Positions 1 to 12,455 of a stretch of 64,000 nucleotides of DNA are shown here, piece after piece. This DNA comes from Climacium dendroides (Eukaryota; Streptophyta; Bryopsida; Hypnales; Climaciaceae): assembly GCA_950106755.1 (NCBI GenBank), contig OX467088.1:9594001-9658000 (forward strand). Reading direction: 5' to 3'. Position 1 is the first letter of the stretch. Every line of letters begins with the position of its first letter. A program made the translations under genes and the position numbers. The notes under the pieces are model-generated. The model had not been told where the DNA came from. It ran no database searches and saw only the letters and a program-made list of their open reading frames with translations.

Positions 1-250
1 TGAAAAATAACTTTCACACCCCTATAAGAAAAAATTGTCTAAAAAATAAACAAAAAATTCCTAAAAACAATTCTCTATTGAAAGCTCAATTTGAGTTGAA
101 TCATTCTATATTTTACATGAGTTTGAAATTTTGGGAGTAGAATCCTATAGTCATTAGTAAGCAATACTCAAAATTTGAAGTTAAAATTATAGTTTATTAG
201 AAACCACTTGTTTGCATGTTTGTTGTAGTAGAACTAAGTGCACCCCCAGG
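1..250. mobile_element. hAT-type MITE, partial (left end outside window)
   Basis: This is the right part of a short non-coding inverted-repeat element that is complete at 48,265-48,753. It ends with the terminal inverted repeat word AAGTGCACCCCCAGG, followed by TAATTAGG at 251-258. The same 8 bp flank both sides of the complete copy, so they are the 8-bp target duplication expected of hAT elements. It shares its insertion site with the copy at 48 kb, so it was present before the two blocks separated. No coding potential. Confidence 0.75.
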
Positions 251-3200
251 TAATTAGGACCTTGTGGATAGAATGGTACAATTGATTTTTTATTTAGAGT
301 TGTTCCCTAAAAGGCTAAAAGATAGAGAGGATCTAGTAGTAGATTTGACTTTTTTAGCATAATTAGCAATGATTTAAAGGTATTTTTAGAAATATCTTAG
401 AAAAAATCAAAGATTTGATTTGGGCATGATCTCAAATATTAAATGCAAAATCCAAAATTAAACAATTGAAAGATTGTTTTTTAAATATATTTAGATTAAT
501 TAGGATTAGTTTCCAAAATGTCTATAACTTAGGAAAATATCTAGGTAATTTGGGAAAATATCAATTGGTAAACAAGGGAAAGGGTGGCCTTGGGAAAGTA
601 TAAAGGGCCTCTCTTCCATTGTTTCCAGTATCCCCTCCTCCATTTTTGTGATTTTTGCTTGTTGACACATTGTCAATGTGATATTCAAGGTTGTAAAGCC
701 ATTCTTATATTTTTTTTGTTTGCTGAGTATGTACTCATACTCTCGAAGGATGTGGAGGTCCCTACAAGTGGATTGATTTCATTACTTTACTCTTTAGGAG
801 GTTTAGTCTCCCAAATTGAGCTTATTAGAATTTGGGAGGTTTGGTCCTCCAAATTCTTAATTCCTTTAAGTTTTCTAAGTTTCATACTAACACTTAAGGA
901 CCTCCCAACCAAATTCTAGTGATTCCATCAATTGGAACCTTAACATTTTTTTTAAGTTTGAATTTGGGAAGTTTGGTCCCCAAATTCTTAATTTAAAAAA
1001 AAATTGAGTCATTTGGAGAGAGTTGTTTGTGGTAGTCTCTCAAAGTCTTGTTATAGTCAATTTTCTTAAGTTATTTTGCTTTTAAATCATTCCATGACAT
1101 TGTACTAGCTCCTTGTGTGACATTCTCCAATTCAGTGGCATCTCCCTAGAGTCCTTGACTTGTAGCCATGTACTAACTTAAAATTGTGGGAATTACAATG
1201 GGTACTAAGTTTGAAAAATTTAATGTGGTGAAGTTTTGACTTTGCCAAAAGTTTTCCAAACTATAATTTGGCCAAAATTTGTTGTACAACAAAGTATTGG
1301 TCTATCATTTTTAAAGTGTTGGTCAAACCACTAAATAAGTAAACCTTACTTTAAAAAAAATACTTCAAAACTATAGGGGATACCTTTTGTTACCATTTCC
1401 ACAAAAAATTTGCTAGAGTTGCCCCCACATGGTGAAGCTTTGACCTTAAAAGTTTGGGCTAGAAAGTATTTAACCCCTAAAGGATTGTTTGTCCCATCAG
1501 GGGACAATTTGGATCCAAGTAGGTTCCTATTGCCTCAATTTGTAGTGAATGTTTTTGAATTTTTTTTAAGGATGTGTGGTTTTGTGAGATCTTTTAGGAT
1601 ATATAATTCTTATTTCAATTAGTGCCCAGAAGAAAAAAGTTATGGCACAATAAGTCAAAAATGGAGGTCAGCGGGCAGCACAAAAAAATAAAAAAATATC
1701 AAAATAATTTTTAAAATTTTTTTCCAAAATTTTATATTTTCGTTCACATTTTAAGCTTTGATTCATTCTATTTGGATTAGTGACAAGAAAGTTATGGATA
1801 ATTTTAGTTTTTTGGGCTGTTTAAGTATATTCTTGAAAAAATAACTTATAGGATTCATTTTTTAATGCAAATTTTGACAATTTTTCAAAACAAATTGTTA
1901 GACAAGGTTAGGTTTGCTTTCTAAAACAATCTCATTGTTGGGATTATTGTATTTCAAGTTCATCTTAGAGCTATTAATGATTTGTTTTTTCTCTCAATCT
2001 TTAACCTATTTCTATTTAATAATTTTTTAACAAGTGAAAATTTTAAAAAAAATTATTGAATTTTTTTCTTAGATTCTCAACTCAACTATTCAACATAAAA
2101 TACTTTAAAAATCAAAATCAATAGTACAAAAACTTTTAGTTAAAAAGATTCAAAGCCAAAAAATCTAGTCAAACAAGTTGCAAATAACTTGTTTTCTTCA
2201 CTTTGGATGCAAATATCTTGCAATCTATGTAGTCAAATTTGATGAAATGCTTACCACATGTTTTTAGATAAGTTAAGTACAAAATCCTACAGTTAAATTT
2301 TTGAAAAAGGTATATTTTTGCTTTTCTTAGGTGAATGCAGCAAAAGTGGTAGTTTTGAGTGGTTTTTGACAAAAAAAAAAACCCACCCTCAAGGCTTTAG
2401 GGGTTAAACTAAACCATTTCCATGTGGCCCTTTCCATGTGGACAAGGGCTATTCATTGAGATGGAAACTTTTGGTTTCCTCCAATCACTATAATACAGGT
2501 GCAATTTGGTTGGTGAAGATTTGACTTGCTTTGAGTATTTAAAGCTCATAGGTTTGTTTTGTCTTCTCCTTCCCAATATAGTGACATCTCTCATCTTTCT
2601 TCCTTTTACTTAGTGTTGTGGAATTTTACATGATTAGATAGAATTTGCTTTTAGGTAGAATTCGAAGAAAAGACAATTAAAAGCCCCCAAAACATTAGAA
2701 TTTAGGAGTGTGTTAAGTGAGTCTTGAGGTTTGAAAAATCCCCCCCCCACACACACAAAAAAACCAAAAAAACCAACCCCAAAAGAGTAGTTATACGGCA
2801 GTGTTGTGTTAGGAGGGTAATTAAGTCTTAAATTTTAGAATTAGTGTCAATTAGTATGAAGCTAATCAAAGTGGGTGGTAGTTTTATATACAGTTTTTTC
2901 CCTTCAAAATCAAGGACCACTGAACCAATCCGTGAAGAGAACACGGTCAGCTGGGAGCGGTCAGGAACAACTGGGAACGCAGTCAGGGGAACAATGTAGG
3001 GGTCTCGGCGAATGGCGCCTCGACACAATAGCATCCAAGGAGAGGGGTCTCAGGCAATCCCTGAGTGCCACGTGTCATACCAAGAGGATCGGAGAATTGA
3101 AAGGTGACTGAGTAGGATCAGCAAGCAAGGAGCAAGGTAAGTAAACATCCAGATCAAATCGATTTGAATTACAGGCCATCACTATCATTTATTTTCAAGT

Positions 3201-4965
3201 TCGGATTTTTGATGCTAAAATTAGACTTCAAGATGAACTTTCCAAAAATATAAACAACTAAAAATAGCAACTTGGTTAGGTTTTATTTTACTTCAAAGCT
3301 TTGCAAACACTAGATTTTGGTGCCTTGGGCATTTAGGGGTTAAGGTGAAGGCATCCATAACCAATCAAATAAGCAATTCTGAACATGATCTGGAGTAGTA
3401 CAAGGCAAAAAACAAATATTTTTGTAGTTGCATTCATTTGATAGAAATGACGAGGATTGCAAAAATTTTTGTAATTTTATTGCTTGAACTGAAATTACTA
3501 TGAACTTTGGGAGGCAAAAAGTAGTTTTGACCGTAAGCCAATGTCTAGACTCTTTTCATTTTGATCATTCAAGAACTACTTTCCTATTTATTGCTTCTTA
3601 CTTTCTTGCTCACTACTTTGGAACATGTGTCATGAACTAAATAGTTCAAACTTTGATAAGAAAAGAAAAAAAAACATTCCCAACTTCGTTTGGAAATTTG
3701 TTCTAACCTTAGTTGGAAATACTGCACCCTATTGCCCGCCCTATTGATTGTTGATGGGGCGTTGGTTAGAAATGGGTGGCTTCACCTTACATACAAATTT
3801 ATGATTTTCATACACTAAAGTAAGTATAATCTTTTTAAATGTTCTCATTATTGAAGTCTAGACTCTCATAGTTGCAAGTCTCACATCAAACATCTCAAAT
3901 CCTAACAACCTAATGAACAAGAAAACTTAAAAGTGACAACTAAAAAGTCTTAAAAGTTGGAAGGTGAGATATTTTGAGAGAATATTTGCATTTATTACAA
4001 ATTGACCCCACAAGTTTATCAGTGATTTAACAAATTATGGAGTTATTCAAGACTTATGGACCAAAAAAACATTTTGAAGACATTGCTAGAAGCCTTGATT
4101 GAAACCTGAAGACATCGACAAAAGTATCGGTGGGTAGCCGACATACATGTACTATTATGTAGTATACATGATAAAAAAGTATAGATTTGCAAGACGGTTA
4201 TGCTGTAGTTGGTTAGTAGTGACCAATGAAAATTGATAACCACCTAAACCCTAAATTCCAGAATTCATATTTATGGAATCTGAAAATTCCAGAATTTGTT
4301 AAATTTTCCCTGTTTGTTTCAGACTTTGATTCATTTTCCTATTCATCTAATTTATTTGCTAGTTATTAAATTGAATTCCATTAGGGGCTATTGGGCTAGG
4401 GGCTATTATTTTATTAGGCCTAATAAGACAAATAAAAGAAGACAAAACCAAATTTAACCCTTAAAGGACCAAGGCCTTTTTTCTACCCAAAAATACTCAA
4501 AATTGCCATTTTCATAGTAAAAAGCAAAAAAAATTGATTTTTTTTTGCATATCTAACTGTAGGATCTTACCCCTAACTATTATGAGAATGTGTGGAAAAA
4601 ATTTCTGAAATTTTGATTGCACAGATTGCAAGATAATTGCGTTTAAAGTAAAAAAAAGTAAGTTTTTTTAGCTCATTAGGGGATTAGATTATTTGACTTT
4701 GAACTTTCTTAACTTTAATTTTTTGCACTATAGAGTTTTGAGCTTTAAATCTTTATGGTGGAAAATTGATTTGACAATCTAGGAAAAAAAATTAAAAAAA
4801 AAGTTATACTTTAAGAAATTGTTGAGTAGAAGTAGGTATGAAATAGAAGGAAAATCTAAATTATTAATATCTCTACTTTTTTTTTAAATTGTAAAATTGC
4901 ATTCATATATGTATCCCACTAGTTATTTTTTATTTTTTCAAGAAGATGCTCTAAGGTAAACCAGC

Positions 4966-7140
4966 TGTAAATAACCTATTCGGATTTTTAGTGTCATTTT
5001 TTGGTGTGTTTTTATGTGGTTTTAGTTATGTTTTGTTTGATTGGTGTTCCAAATGGGTGATTTTTGGATGTTATTAACCAATTTGGAAGTGTTTATCCGG
5101 ATGCAGTCAAGCATGAGCCACGGTGATGGGATTGGAAGGGAAGCCAATTCGGAGAGTGAAGGCAGTTTTGGGTTGTCTGAGGGTAATTCCTATTTGTAAT
5201 GCAGGATGACAATTCCAAGTTGGAATGTTCTGCGTTTTTGTCCAAGTAGGAACTGTCTGTAGTCAACTAGGTCGGAGCTGTTGTGGTTTCCAAGTTGGTT
5301 TGCCTGTGGTCGGCAGTTAGGGTTGCGCGGGGTGTTGCAGGTGCCAATTTGGGAATTTGTGTGTGTAGTGGAGGGACGGTTATTTTTGAGGTTCCTAATG
5401 GGCAGTTTGCGAGTTTTGAGGTGATGCCAAGTTGGTTAAGGAACTGCCTGGCTTGGGGTTTTAAAGTCGAGTTTTCCGATTTGGAAGGCACCCACTGTTG
5501 AGAGTATGCCAGTGCGAGTCCCAGCCCCGAGTTGGCTGTGTATTTTCGTTGTTTGTGTATATTTGGTTGTAAGAGGACGAGTGGTTCTAATTGGTATTTG
5601 TGTGTGTATGTGATATGATGGTAATGTTCAATTTGGGATGAGATGTGTGAATGCTTAAGTCCGAATTGGTGAGTCTGTGTGTAATTTGGAAGTTGTCCGG
5701 AGGACTGTGCGATTATTTGCAGTGGTGGCTGTGAAGAACCGATTTGGAAGTTTACAGTGGTGGAGCAGAAGAGCTTAAGTCCAAATCGGAGTGTTAGTGA
5801 AGCAGAGTCAGGAAGATGTCTGTAATTGAAACCTATTAGGATTTATGCATAAAGATGCTAACCTATTAGGAAGTTATAATGAGATTCATTGAACGGAAGA
5901 TCAATTTGGACGTGATTGTTGTTTGTCCAAATTGGTAGTAGTTGTCTGTGAAGCAAATTGGAATATTTAGCATTATAGTGCTGAGTGGTTGGAGATTTTG
6001 AGAAATAATTACAGAGTGATGGACCCAGTTGGACATGGCACTTGGAGCGTCCAAATTGGAATTATATGAAGCAGTGAGCTAATTTGGAGTGAATCAGTCA
6101 GTGAAACATTATTTTTGTAGAACGGTGATATGTCACCAATTCGGCTGAATAAAGAATGATTGAAAGCGAATTGTTGTTCCTTGTGGTTGGCATGTATGTT
6201 GTGTGTATGAGCTCAATTTGGAGGTTCAATCATAGTGCTGATTCTGCCCAGTTGGAGTTTGGCTGTCTGGGAGTGAAACAGAATTGGAGGGTTGAGTGTC
6301 TATATGTGGAATGCATGGTGTCATGAGTGCTTATCCAAATTGGTTTTATAAAGTTTGAATGTTGTCTAAGTCAGGATCCCGAGTTGGTTTGTGAAGCCGA
6401 AGCAATAGGTCTCAAAATTGAGAGTTTCCGAATGGGTGTGAGAAATTAATTTATCCAAGTAGGAAATCAGAGAAGACTGTGATAAAAAAAATATATATAT
6501 ATAAAATAAAAATAAGAATTCCAAGTTAGTAAAGGAGAGAGTGATATATACAATTTGGAGAGTCTGTGAGTGTTTATAAGAAGATAATTATCCAAGTTGA
6601 GAAGGAAAGATGAGGAAGAATGCAGAGTGTTAAGGTTGATTTCAAATCGGTGTGTAAGAAGTGTTAATGGGCGGTGATAAAAATTACATCAAGCCAAGTC
6701 GTGGAGATAAAGACATGAAGACCAAGTTGGCGAAAGAAGATATGGTGGTTTCCTGTCTTGGTGACAACTGCGGGGCTGATAGGTGATTGTTCCAAAGTGG
6801 GAGTTAAAGTGCCGCAGTGAGCCTGTACTAGCAGCAGCACCAATTCCGATTTGGTGGAAAGACGAAAGAATCCAACTTGAAGATTAAAGATCAATTCCAA
6901 TTGGGTGATACTTAATCTTGGTGGTTATAAGAGTGGAGTGAATAATTAAATTATTAATTATTATAGAAATTGTGAGGAATTAAATTAATACTAGTTGGAA
7001 GTATGCATTCCTTGTGTGTTTTAGCCCTTTATTAGTACGTTCTAATGTCGTTGTAGAAGTAGTCCTATTAGAATTGCCTCCCTAGGAACGAATTAAACTA
7101 TTTGTTTAGATAATCCGATTAGGATCTAAACGTAACTACA
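4966..7140. mobile_element. Solo-LTR-like insertion with 5-bp target duplication
   Basis: Copy A has 2,175 extra bases here that copy B lacks. The insertion starts TGTAAATAACC, ends GTAACTACA, and is flanked on both sides by CCAGC (4,961-4,965 and 7,141-7,145). Copy B keeps the uninterrupted site, reading AACCAGCCCATTG. TG...CA ends with a 5-bp duplication are the mark of LTR retroelements, and no gag-pol or second LTR is present, so a solo LTR is the simplest reading. About 30 near-palindromic words of the type CCRARTTGG are scattered through it. Short ORFs at 5,283-5,501 and 6,664-6,900 resemble no protein I know. Confidence 0.8.
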
Positions 7141-7741
7141 CCAGCCCATTGTGGTTAGATGACCTATTGTGGTTAACCAGGGAGTTTTTTTTTTTTCATT
7201 ATGTGAAATTTTGGCCTTAATGCATGTAAGAAATGACAGTCATGGATTGATTAGTGACCTCATTAAGAGGCTTCAACTTTTCAGAGGGAATTCAATGTCA
7301 AAAATGACTTTTTAATCCTTCCTTTTTAGAAAATATTCATAACTGCTTTGGGTGAATGACATGAGCACTATGGAGTTAGATTTTGTTGGTGATGGAATGA
7401 TCTACAAACCCTTTTGGGCTGAACACTTAAAAAATTCATAACAAATTCATACTTTGTTGAAAAAATACAATTTCAATTACTCTCACTATTTTTCACATTT
7501 GCTTGTATGTGGGAAAAAATTGAAAATTTTTAGCAATAGCATGTGGCTGAACTCCTAATTCTGACCACAATAAGTTGATTTACCTTAATTGCCTCCAAAC
7601 AAGATTGTCCATAATATTCTGACAATAAATCCAAATGAAATGAATCAATGAAAGCTTTCTATGTAGAAAAAACATATAACCTATGAGAAAAAAAAATTTA
7701 ATTCAAATTTTTGAATTTTTTTTTTGTTGTCCCCTCTTCTG

Positions 7742-8691
7742 CCCCCTTTCCCCCCCTCTCCATTGTTTTGAGCATAACTTTTGTTCCTAAGCACCGGTTG
7801 AAAAATAAATTATATTTCTACAAAACTAATCAATTTTTCTATCTTTTAAAAAAGTTTCAAAAAATTAAGACAAAAAATGAGACCATAGGTACTTACCCAA
7901 AATCCCACTTGTCCCCTAAAGGGACAAATGGTCCTTTGGGGGTTAAAACTAATAGGGAAATTGATAAACAATTGGGGAATAGTATTTTAAAGATTTGATT
8001 TGATTTAGGACATGTTAGGATGGTTTAAATATTCAAGTAGTTATTAAAATTATAGGGATTATAAAAAATAGTAGAGAAAAACTAATTGACAAAGTGTTAC
8101 AAAACTAAAACCTTTTAATTAATTAGGCATGATAGAGAGTGATGGCTACTATAAGATGATCATGGTCGTGATTTGCATTGATAGGATTGTCAATGGAGAG
8201 GTATGTTAATTTAATCATTTTCATTTGATTTTTGATTATAAGTAGAATTAGAAATAAGAAATTAAAAATTAACCCTTAGGTTAGAGTCTTAGAATTTCAT
8301 TTACAATTTAGAATACAATAGGTAATTCTTAGAGGGTTCTAAAAATATCTCACATTTAAAAAGCAACCAAAAAATAAGAAAGTTATAAATGGATGAACTT
8401 TAGTAGTAAAATTGGATGAGAATTTAGTAATTTCATCCAAAAGAATTTTGAAAAAATCTAAAAAGGAATTTAAGAATCATAATAAATTTTAGGATTTTTA
8501 GGGCAAGTTAGAGATGAATTTGCCTATTTTGATTAAAAGTAATTTGTGAATGAAGTCTTAATTTACCAATTACAGGTCGAACTTCATCCATTAATAACTT
8601 ATTATTTAGGAAGTTAGTATTTTTATATTTTACCATGTTGGAAAGGTAATTTTTTGCTTTCTAATTTAAATATTTAAAAATCATAATAATA
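7742..8691. other. AT-rich sequence without recognisable gene
   Basis: This is the continuation of copy A past the point where copy B leaves the window. The short ORF at 7,711-7,998 is low-complexity and looks spurious. At 7,908-7,945 there is a small hairpin, TTGTCCC / GGGACAA, beside a CCCCTAAAGG word of the kind that recurs through the block. Confidence 0.5.
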
Positions 8692-9261
8692 CTACCTCCG
8701 TCCCAAAATGATCTTTTTGTTGAACAAAATCTTTCGGATTAAGGCTAAAAATAACTTTTCAAAGACTTATTTTACACAATTAGTAGATTTTGATGATTTC
8801 TTCCCATCCTAAAAAATTTGAGTTTTAGAACCCTTTTCAAAGTGCAGTTTTAAAATATTGAAAAGTGAAAAAATTTGGGCATTTTCAAAGAACACTAATG
8901 AGCACCTAATTGTTGAGTGTCAGGGTGTCATTTTGTGGGCATTTAGTATATGGATAAAACCAAGTATAGAACTTTGTTTTGCCTCCCAAAGCTTAATCTA
9001 CTTCAATTGGGGAATACTCAAAGAGATGCCAAAAATAAGAAAAAACCATGTTCATTGATCCCTTCAATCATTTTATTTGTTTTTTACTTGATGATTGCAT
9101 GGATAGAGGGAGAACTACTACTTAGAATTGTTTTTCTAGTCCCAAACAACAATCATAAGCCAAACTTGATCAATTTCAACATCATAAAGTGCAACAAAAA
9201 GATCATTTGGGGACAAAAAAACAAGGCCAAAAGGAAGATCATTATGGGATGGAGGGAGTAG
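8692..9261. mobile_element. Stowaway-type MITE
   Basis: The left end reads CTACCTCCGTCCCA and the right end, reverse-complemented, reads CTACTCCCTCCATCCCA. The inverted similarity continues inward through AATGATCTT. The element is flanked by TA on both sides. These ends match the well-known plant Stowaway (Tc1/mariner) MITE consensus. It is 570 bp long, rather long for the class. The ORFs at 8,858-9,261 lie inside it and have no recognisable product. Confidence 0.8.
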
Positions 9262-9757
9262 TAATTTTAGAGTAGAAGTTTTAGATTAAGATTAATTAAA
9301 AGATAATTAATGAGAACCTTTTGGAAGCTACCAATTTGATAGAATTTGATGGATGAAATTCTCTCAGTTAGTTTAGAATTAGAACTTCATCTTTAGATAT
9401 CTTTTGCTAGGAAAGTCAAAATTTAATTTATTTTACCATTTTCAAAAGGGGCAAAATACATTCTACAAATTAGGCTAGGGTAGTTTTGCTTTGATTTAAT
9501 TTTAATTTTCAAGTCTAGCATTTGGCCTAATTAGCCAAAGGCCTTGGATTTCTAACATTTAATGTGTTTTGAATGATTTAAAATTGTTTTAGGATATAGA
9601 ATATTATAATCAAAGCGTCCATTGCTTAGAAGGTGTGAATTAGACTAAACTTAGGCACCTGTTAGAATAATTTAAGTAAAAAAAGCCATAAAAGCCCATA
9701 TGTATGTTTTGACTCAAGGGGTGGACATGGATGTGGATGAAACTATTTCAATACATG

Positions 9758-9842
9758 TTTCATTTGCTTTGGATCTCTCATAATGCAATAATGGACGTAG
9801 ATCTCTCATTATTGCATAATGAAAGATCCAAAACAAATGAAA
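9758..9842. repeat. Imperfect hairpin, 36-nt arms
   Basis: Arms at 9,758-9,793 and 9,807-9,842 are complementary with three mismatches and enclose a 13-nt loop. Size and pairing are compatible with a small foldback element or a miRNA-like precursor. Nothing in the sequence decides between them. Confidence 0.6.
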
Positions 9843-10244
9843 TAAGCAATTCCACTGATTTTTTTGAGAACTAGCCAATACTATCAATGTGCACATTCTC
9901 CACCGACTAGTTTAGTAAGAGGTCTAAATCCTCCATCTCTATGGTTGTTTGCAAGTTTTTTTGTCCTTGCAACATTACAACCATTCATTTATTGAGTTAA
10001 ATTCTTACACCAATTTGCAACTAATCACTATAGACTATGGGATGATACACTTTTTTAGCATATTCAACTAGCCTTATATTAACAAACAAATTCCAACTTA
10101 AGTATTGCACTACAATTGCAACAAAGTGTCACAATCCAAGTAACACTTTACAGTTTCAAACAGCCTTTAGAGGTCTTTTACAACTTAATGGACTCACATT
10201 GCTTCACTTTCAGTGTTACTTGAATTACAACTCACTAATACTGC

Positions 10245-10805
10245 CTCTAGGGGTGCACTTAATTCTACTACAACAAACCACGTGCGAACAAGTGATTTCT
10301 AATAAACTATAATTTTAACTTCAAATTTTGAGCATTGTTTACTAATCACTGTAGGATTTTACCCCCAAAATTTAAAACTCAAATAAAATATGGAATGATT
10401 TCTAAAAGAGGTTAAAAATGCACTAAAATAGTATGTTTTTTAACTCAAATATTTTTAGAGAACAAAATTAGATGACCATTGCATCAATATTCAACTCAAA
10501 ATGAGCTTTCAATAGAGAGTTATTTTAAGGAATTTTTTGTTCATTTTTTAGACAATTTTTTCTTATATAATATAGGGGTGTGAAAATTATTTTTCAGTTC
10601 TATAGTGTATTTTTTTACTTCAAAAATTTATAACTTATTATTATTAACAAATAAAAATATCAATAATTCAAAATATAAAAATTTAAAGTAGAAAAATCTA
10701 TTCATATTTTTTAAAAATTTTATTTAAAATTCAAAAATATATATAGGGGGTCCAAAGTTTTGTTCGCACGTGGTTTTTAATGGACACTCTAAGTGCCCCC
10801 CCAAG
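10245..10805 (-). mobile_element. hAT-type MITE, second copy (inverted)
   Basis: This is an inverted, diverged copy of the elements at 1-250 and 48,265-48,753. The ends read CTCTAGGGGTGCACTTA and, reverse-complemented, CTTGGGGGGGCACTTA. The shared inner word AACCACGTGCGAACAA appears near both ends in inverted orientation. The flanks are AATACTGC (10,237-10,244) and AATACTAC (10,806-10,813), an 8-bp duplication with one mismatch, as expected for hAT. The different target site makes this an independent insertion rather than the far end of one giant element. Confidence 0.8.
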
Positions 10806-10813
10806 AATACTAC

Positions 10814-12455
10814 ACATGCTAAGTACCCATAATATTAGATTCAATTTTTCAACTTATATTGAGAAGTCCCAATCCTCGGGACTATTAATAAATACTGCGC
10901 ATATGACACTGAACATGTCACTTGGTGACATAAAGCAGAACTTCCATTGATATTTAAACACTTGGTAGAGACACTACTCCCCATTAGTGCTAACCAATCT
11001 TAAATGTCACCCTACTCTATACTAAGCCCATCGTGTATTTGCTACTTTCATCTCATGACTAATCATGACTCATAACTTATAATATATTGGAAATGACTTG
11101 GTAAAGAGTAGGACTCCATTTAGTTGGTGCCATGGTACATTTACTTAAATGTTCCATGTTGCCTTAAATCTAGTGGTGAAGTTACATCATCAATCTTGAC
11201 TCACCGGAACTCACTAAGGCTTTAAGAAGAGGTGAGGAGGAAAATTAATCCCTCCTCTAGTAATTTCTATGAGATTTAGTAGATCCTTTTTGTGAGTTGA
11301 AGGGACTTTCAAAACCCATGTTCGTTTTGGAAGACCACTCATTTTCAACCAAAATCATCAAGTTACAACCTTGTTTGGATTTCTAAATTTTTAAATGGTG
11401 TAACTTTGCATCTGAAGTTTTAGATCCCACATGTGAGTCCATTCTGGATATTTATGCAATGAATAAATGTTGATGGACTACTCACTCGTCTCATTTGAAC
11501 AAGTTCTCACAAAAGTTATGGCCCTCTAAAGATTTAGGTTCATTGGGAGTGGCATCACGCCTTCACCATAGCCCTTCTCTTGGCCATAACTTTGAATTCA
11601 TAACTTAAAATCTTGTAATGCTTGTCATTTTAATTTTTTTGTGTTCTTCTCTTTTCAATTATATGTTATATGTCATATTTTCATGAAGAATTCATTAGAA
11701 ACCTCTCACTCCTAATTTTTAAGTATCCCAGCGATGCTAAAATACCACAAATTTTGAACGGCCATAACTTTTATCCAACTAATTCAAATCATGCATTTTT
11801 GGAATGGTTGAAAGTTTCTTCTCAAGGACTTTTCAAGCACATAAAATACTCTACCATGTTCTTTTAACCATGAATCATGTTTACTCATGAGTCACTTATT
11901 TCTCTTTATATTTATTTTTTAGAAAGTTTGGGACGTCACCTCCAAGGTTCTCTTTGCTCACTAAGGTACTTCAAACACCTCAAAGAAATAGAGATGTGAC
12001 ACAAAGCCAATACAAAGTTACTAAATCTAATTACAATTCTCACCCACAAACAACTGCTATAGATTCTCAAACCAAGGCCAAATACAAGACCCATATACAA
12101 GAGCCTAACGAAACCAAGAGCACCTAGAACAACACTTCCAAAATCTATAATTCACTCACATGACATTCCAAAATGACAACTTAAGACTTACTTGCTGAAA
12201 TACTTGATCAATTGCTACCAAAATCCAACCAAATCTGAAGTAGGATAATATAAGGAACCATACTCAGACTCACACTTGCATGCATTCAAGTCCACATAAC
12301 TAGTTGAATTTTCAATGCTAATGTGACATGGTTCCATTGGCAACCCGTCACCATTGCCATTATAAGTTGCAATTCATAACCTTCTTTCATTTCAACTTGC
12401 TTCCTTCACCCTTGCATCATGAAGATCGAAGGTTGCAATTAAAAAATGTAGACGA
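10814..12455. other. Intergenic, no gene seen
   Basis: Moderately AT-rich sequence with only short ORFs, such as 11,670-11,867, that show no domain or codon pattern. I see no repeat boundary in it. Confidence 0.5.

Larger units (their letters stand above)
1..7741 (+). repeat. Duplicated block, copy A (partner at 48,265-64,000)
   Basis: The sequence matches 48,475-64,000 in the same orientation over its whole length, with scattered single-base changes and small indels, once four insertions are removed (one in A, three in B). The match still continues at the window edge. The block is AT-rich and holds no convincing gene; short ORFs at 584-919 and 1,410-1,622 are conserved only as DNA. B has no counterpart of A 3,856-4,103, a 248-bp stretch bounded by the direct repeat ATTGAA, which suggests a slippage deletion in B. 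It could be a segmental duplication or two copies of a very large non-autonomous element. Confidence 0.85.

Noticed and set aside
1..10805. One giant 11-kb element with ~0.5-kb terminal inverted repeats
   Set aside because: The inverted modules at 1-250 and 10,245-10,805 each have their own 8-bp duplications (TAATTAGG versus AATACTGC), so they are separate hAT MITE insertions, not the ends of one element.
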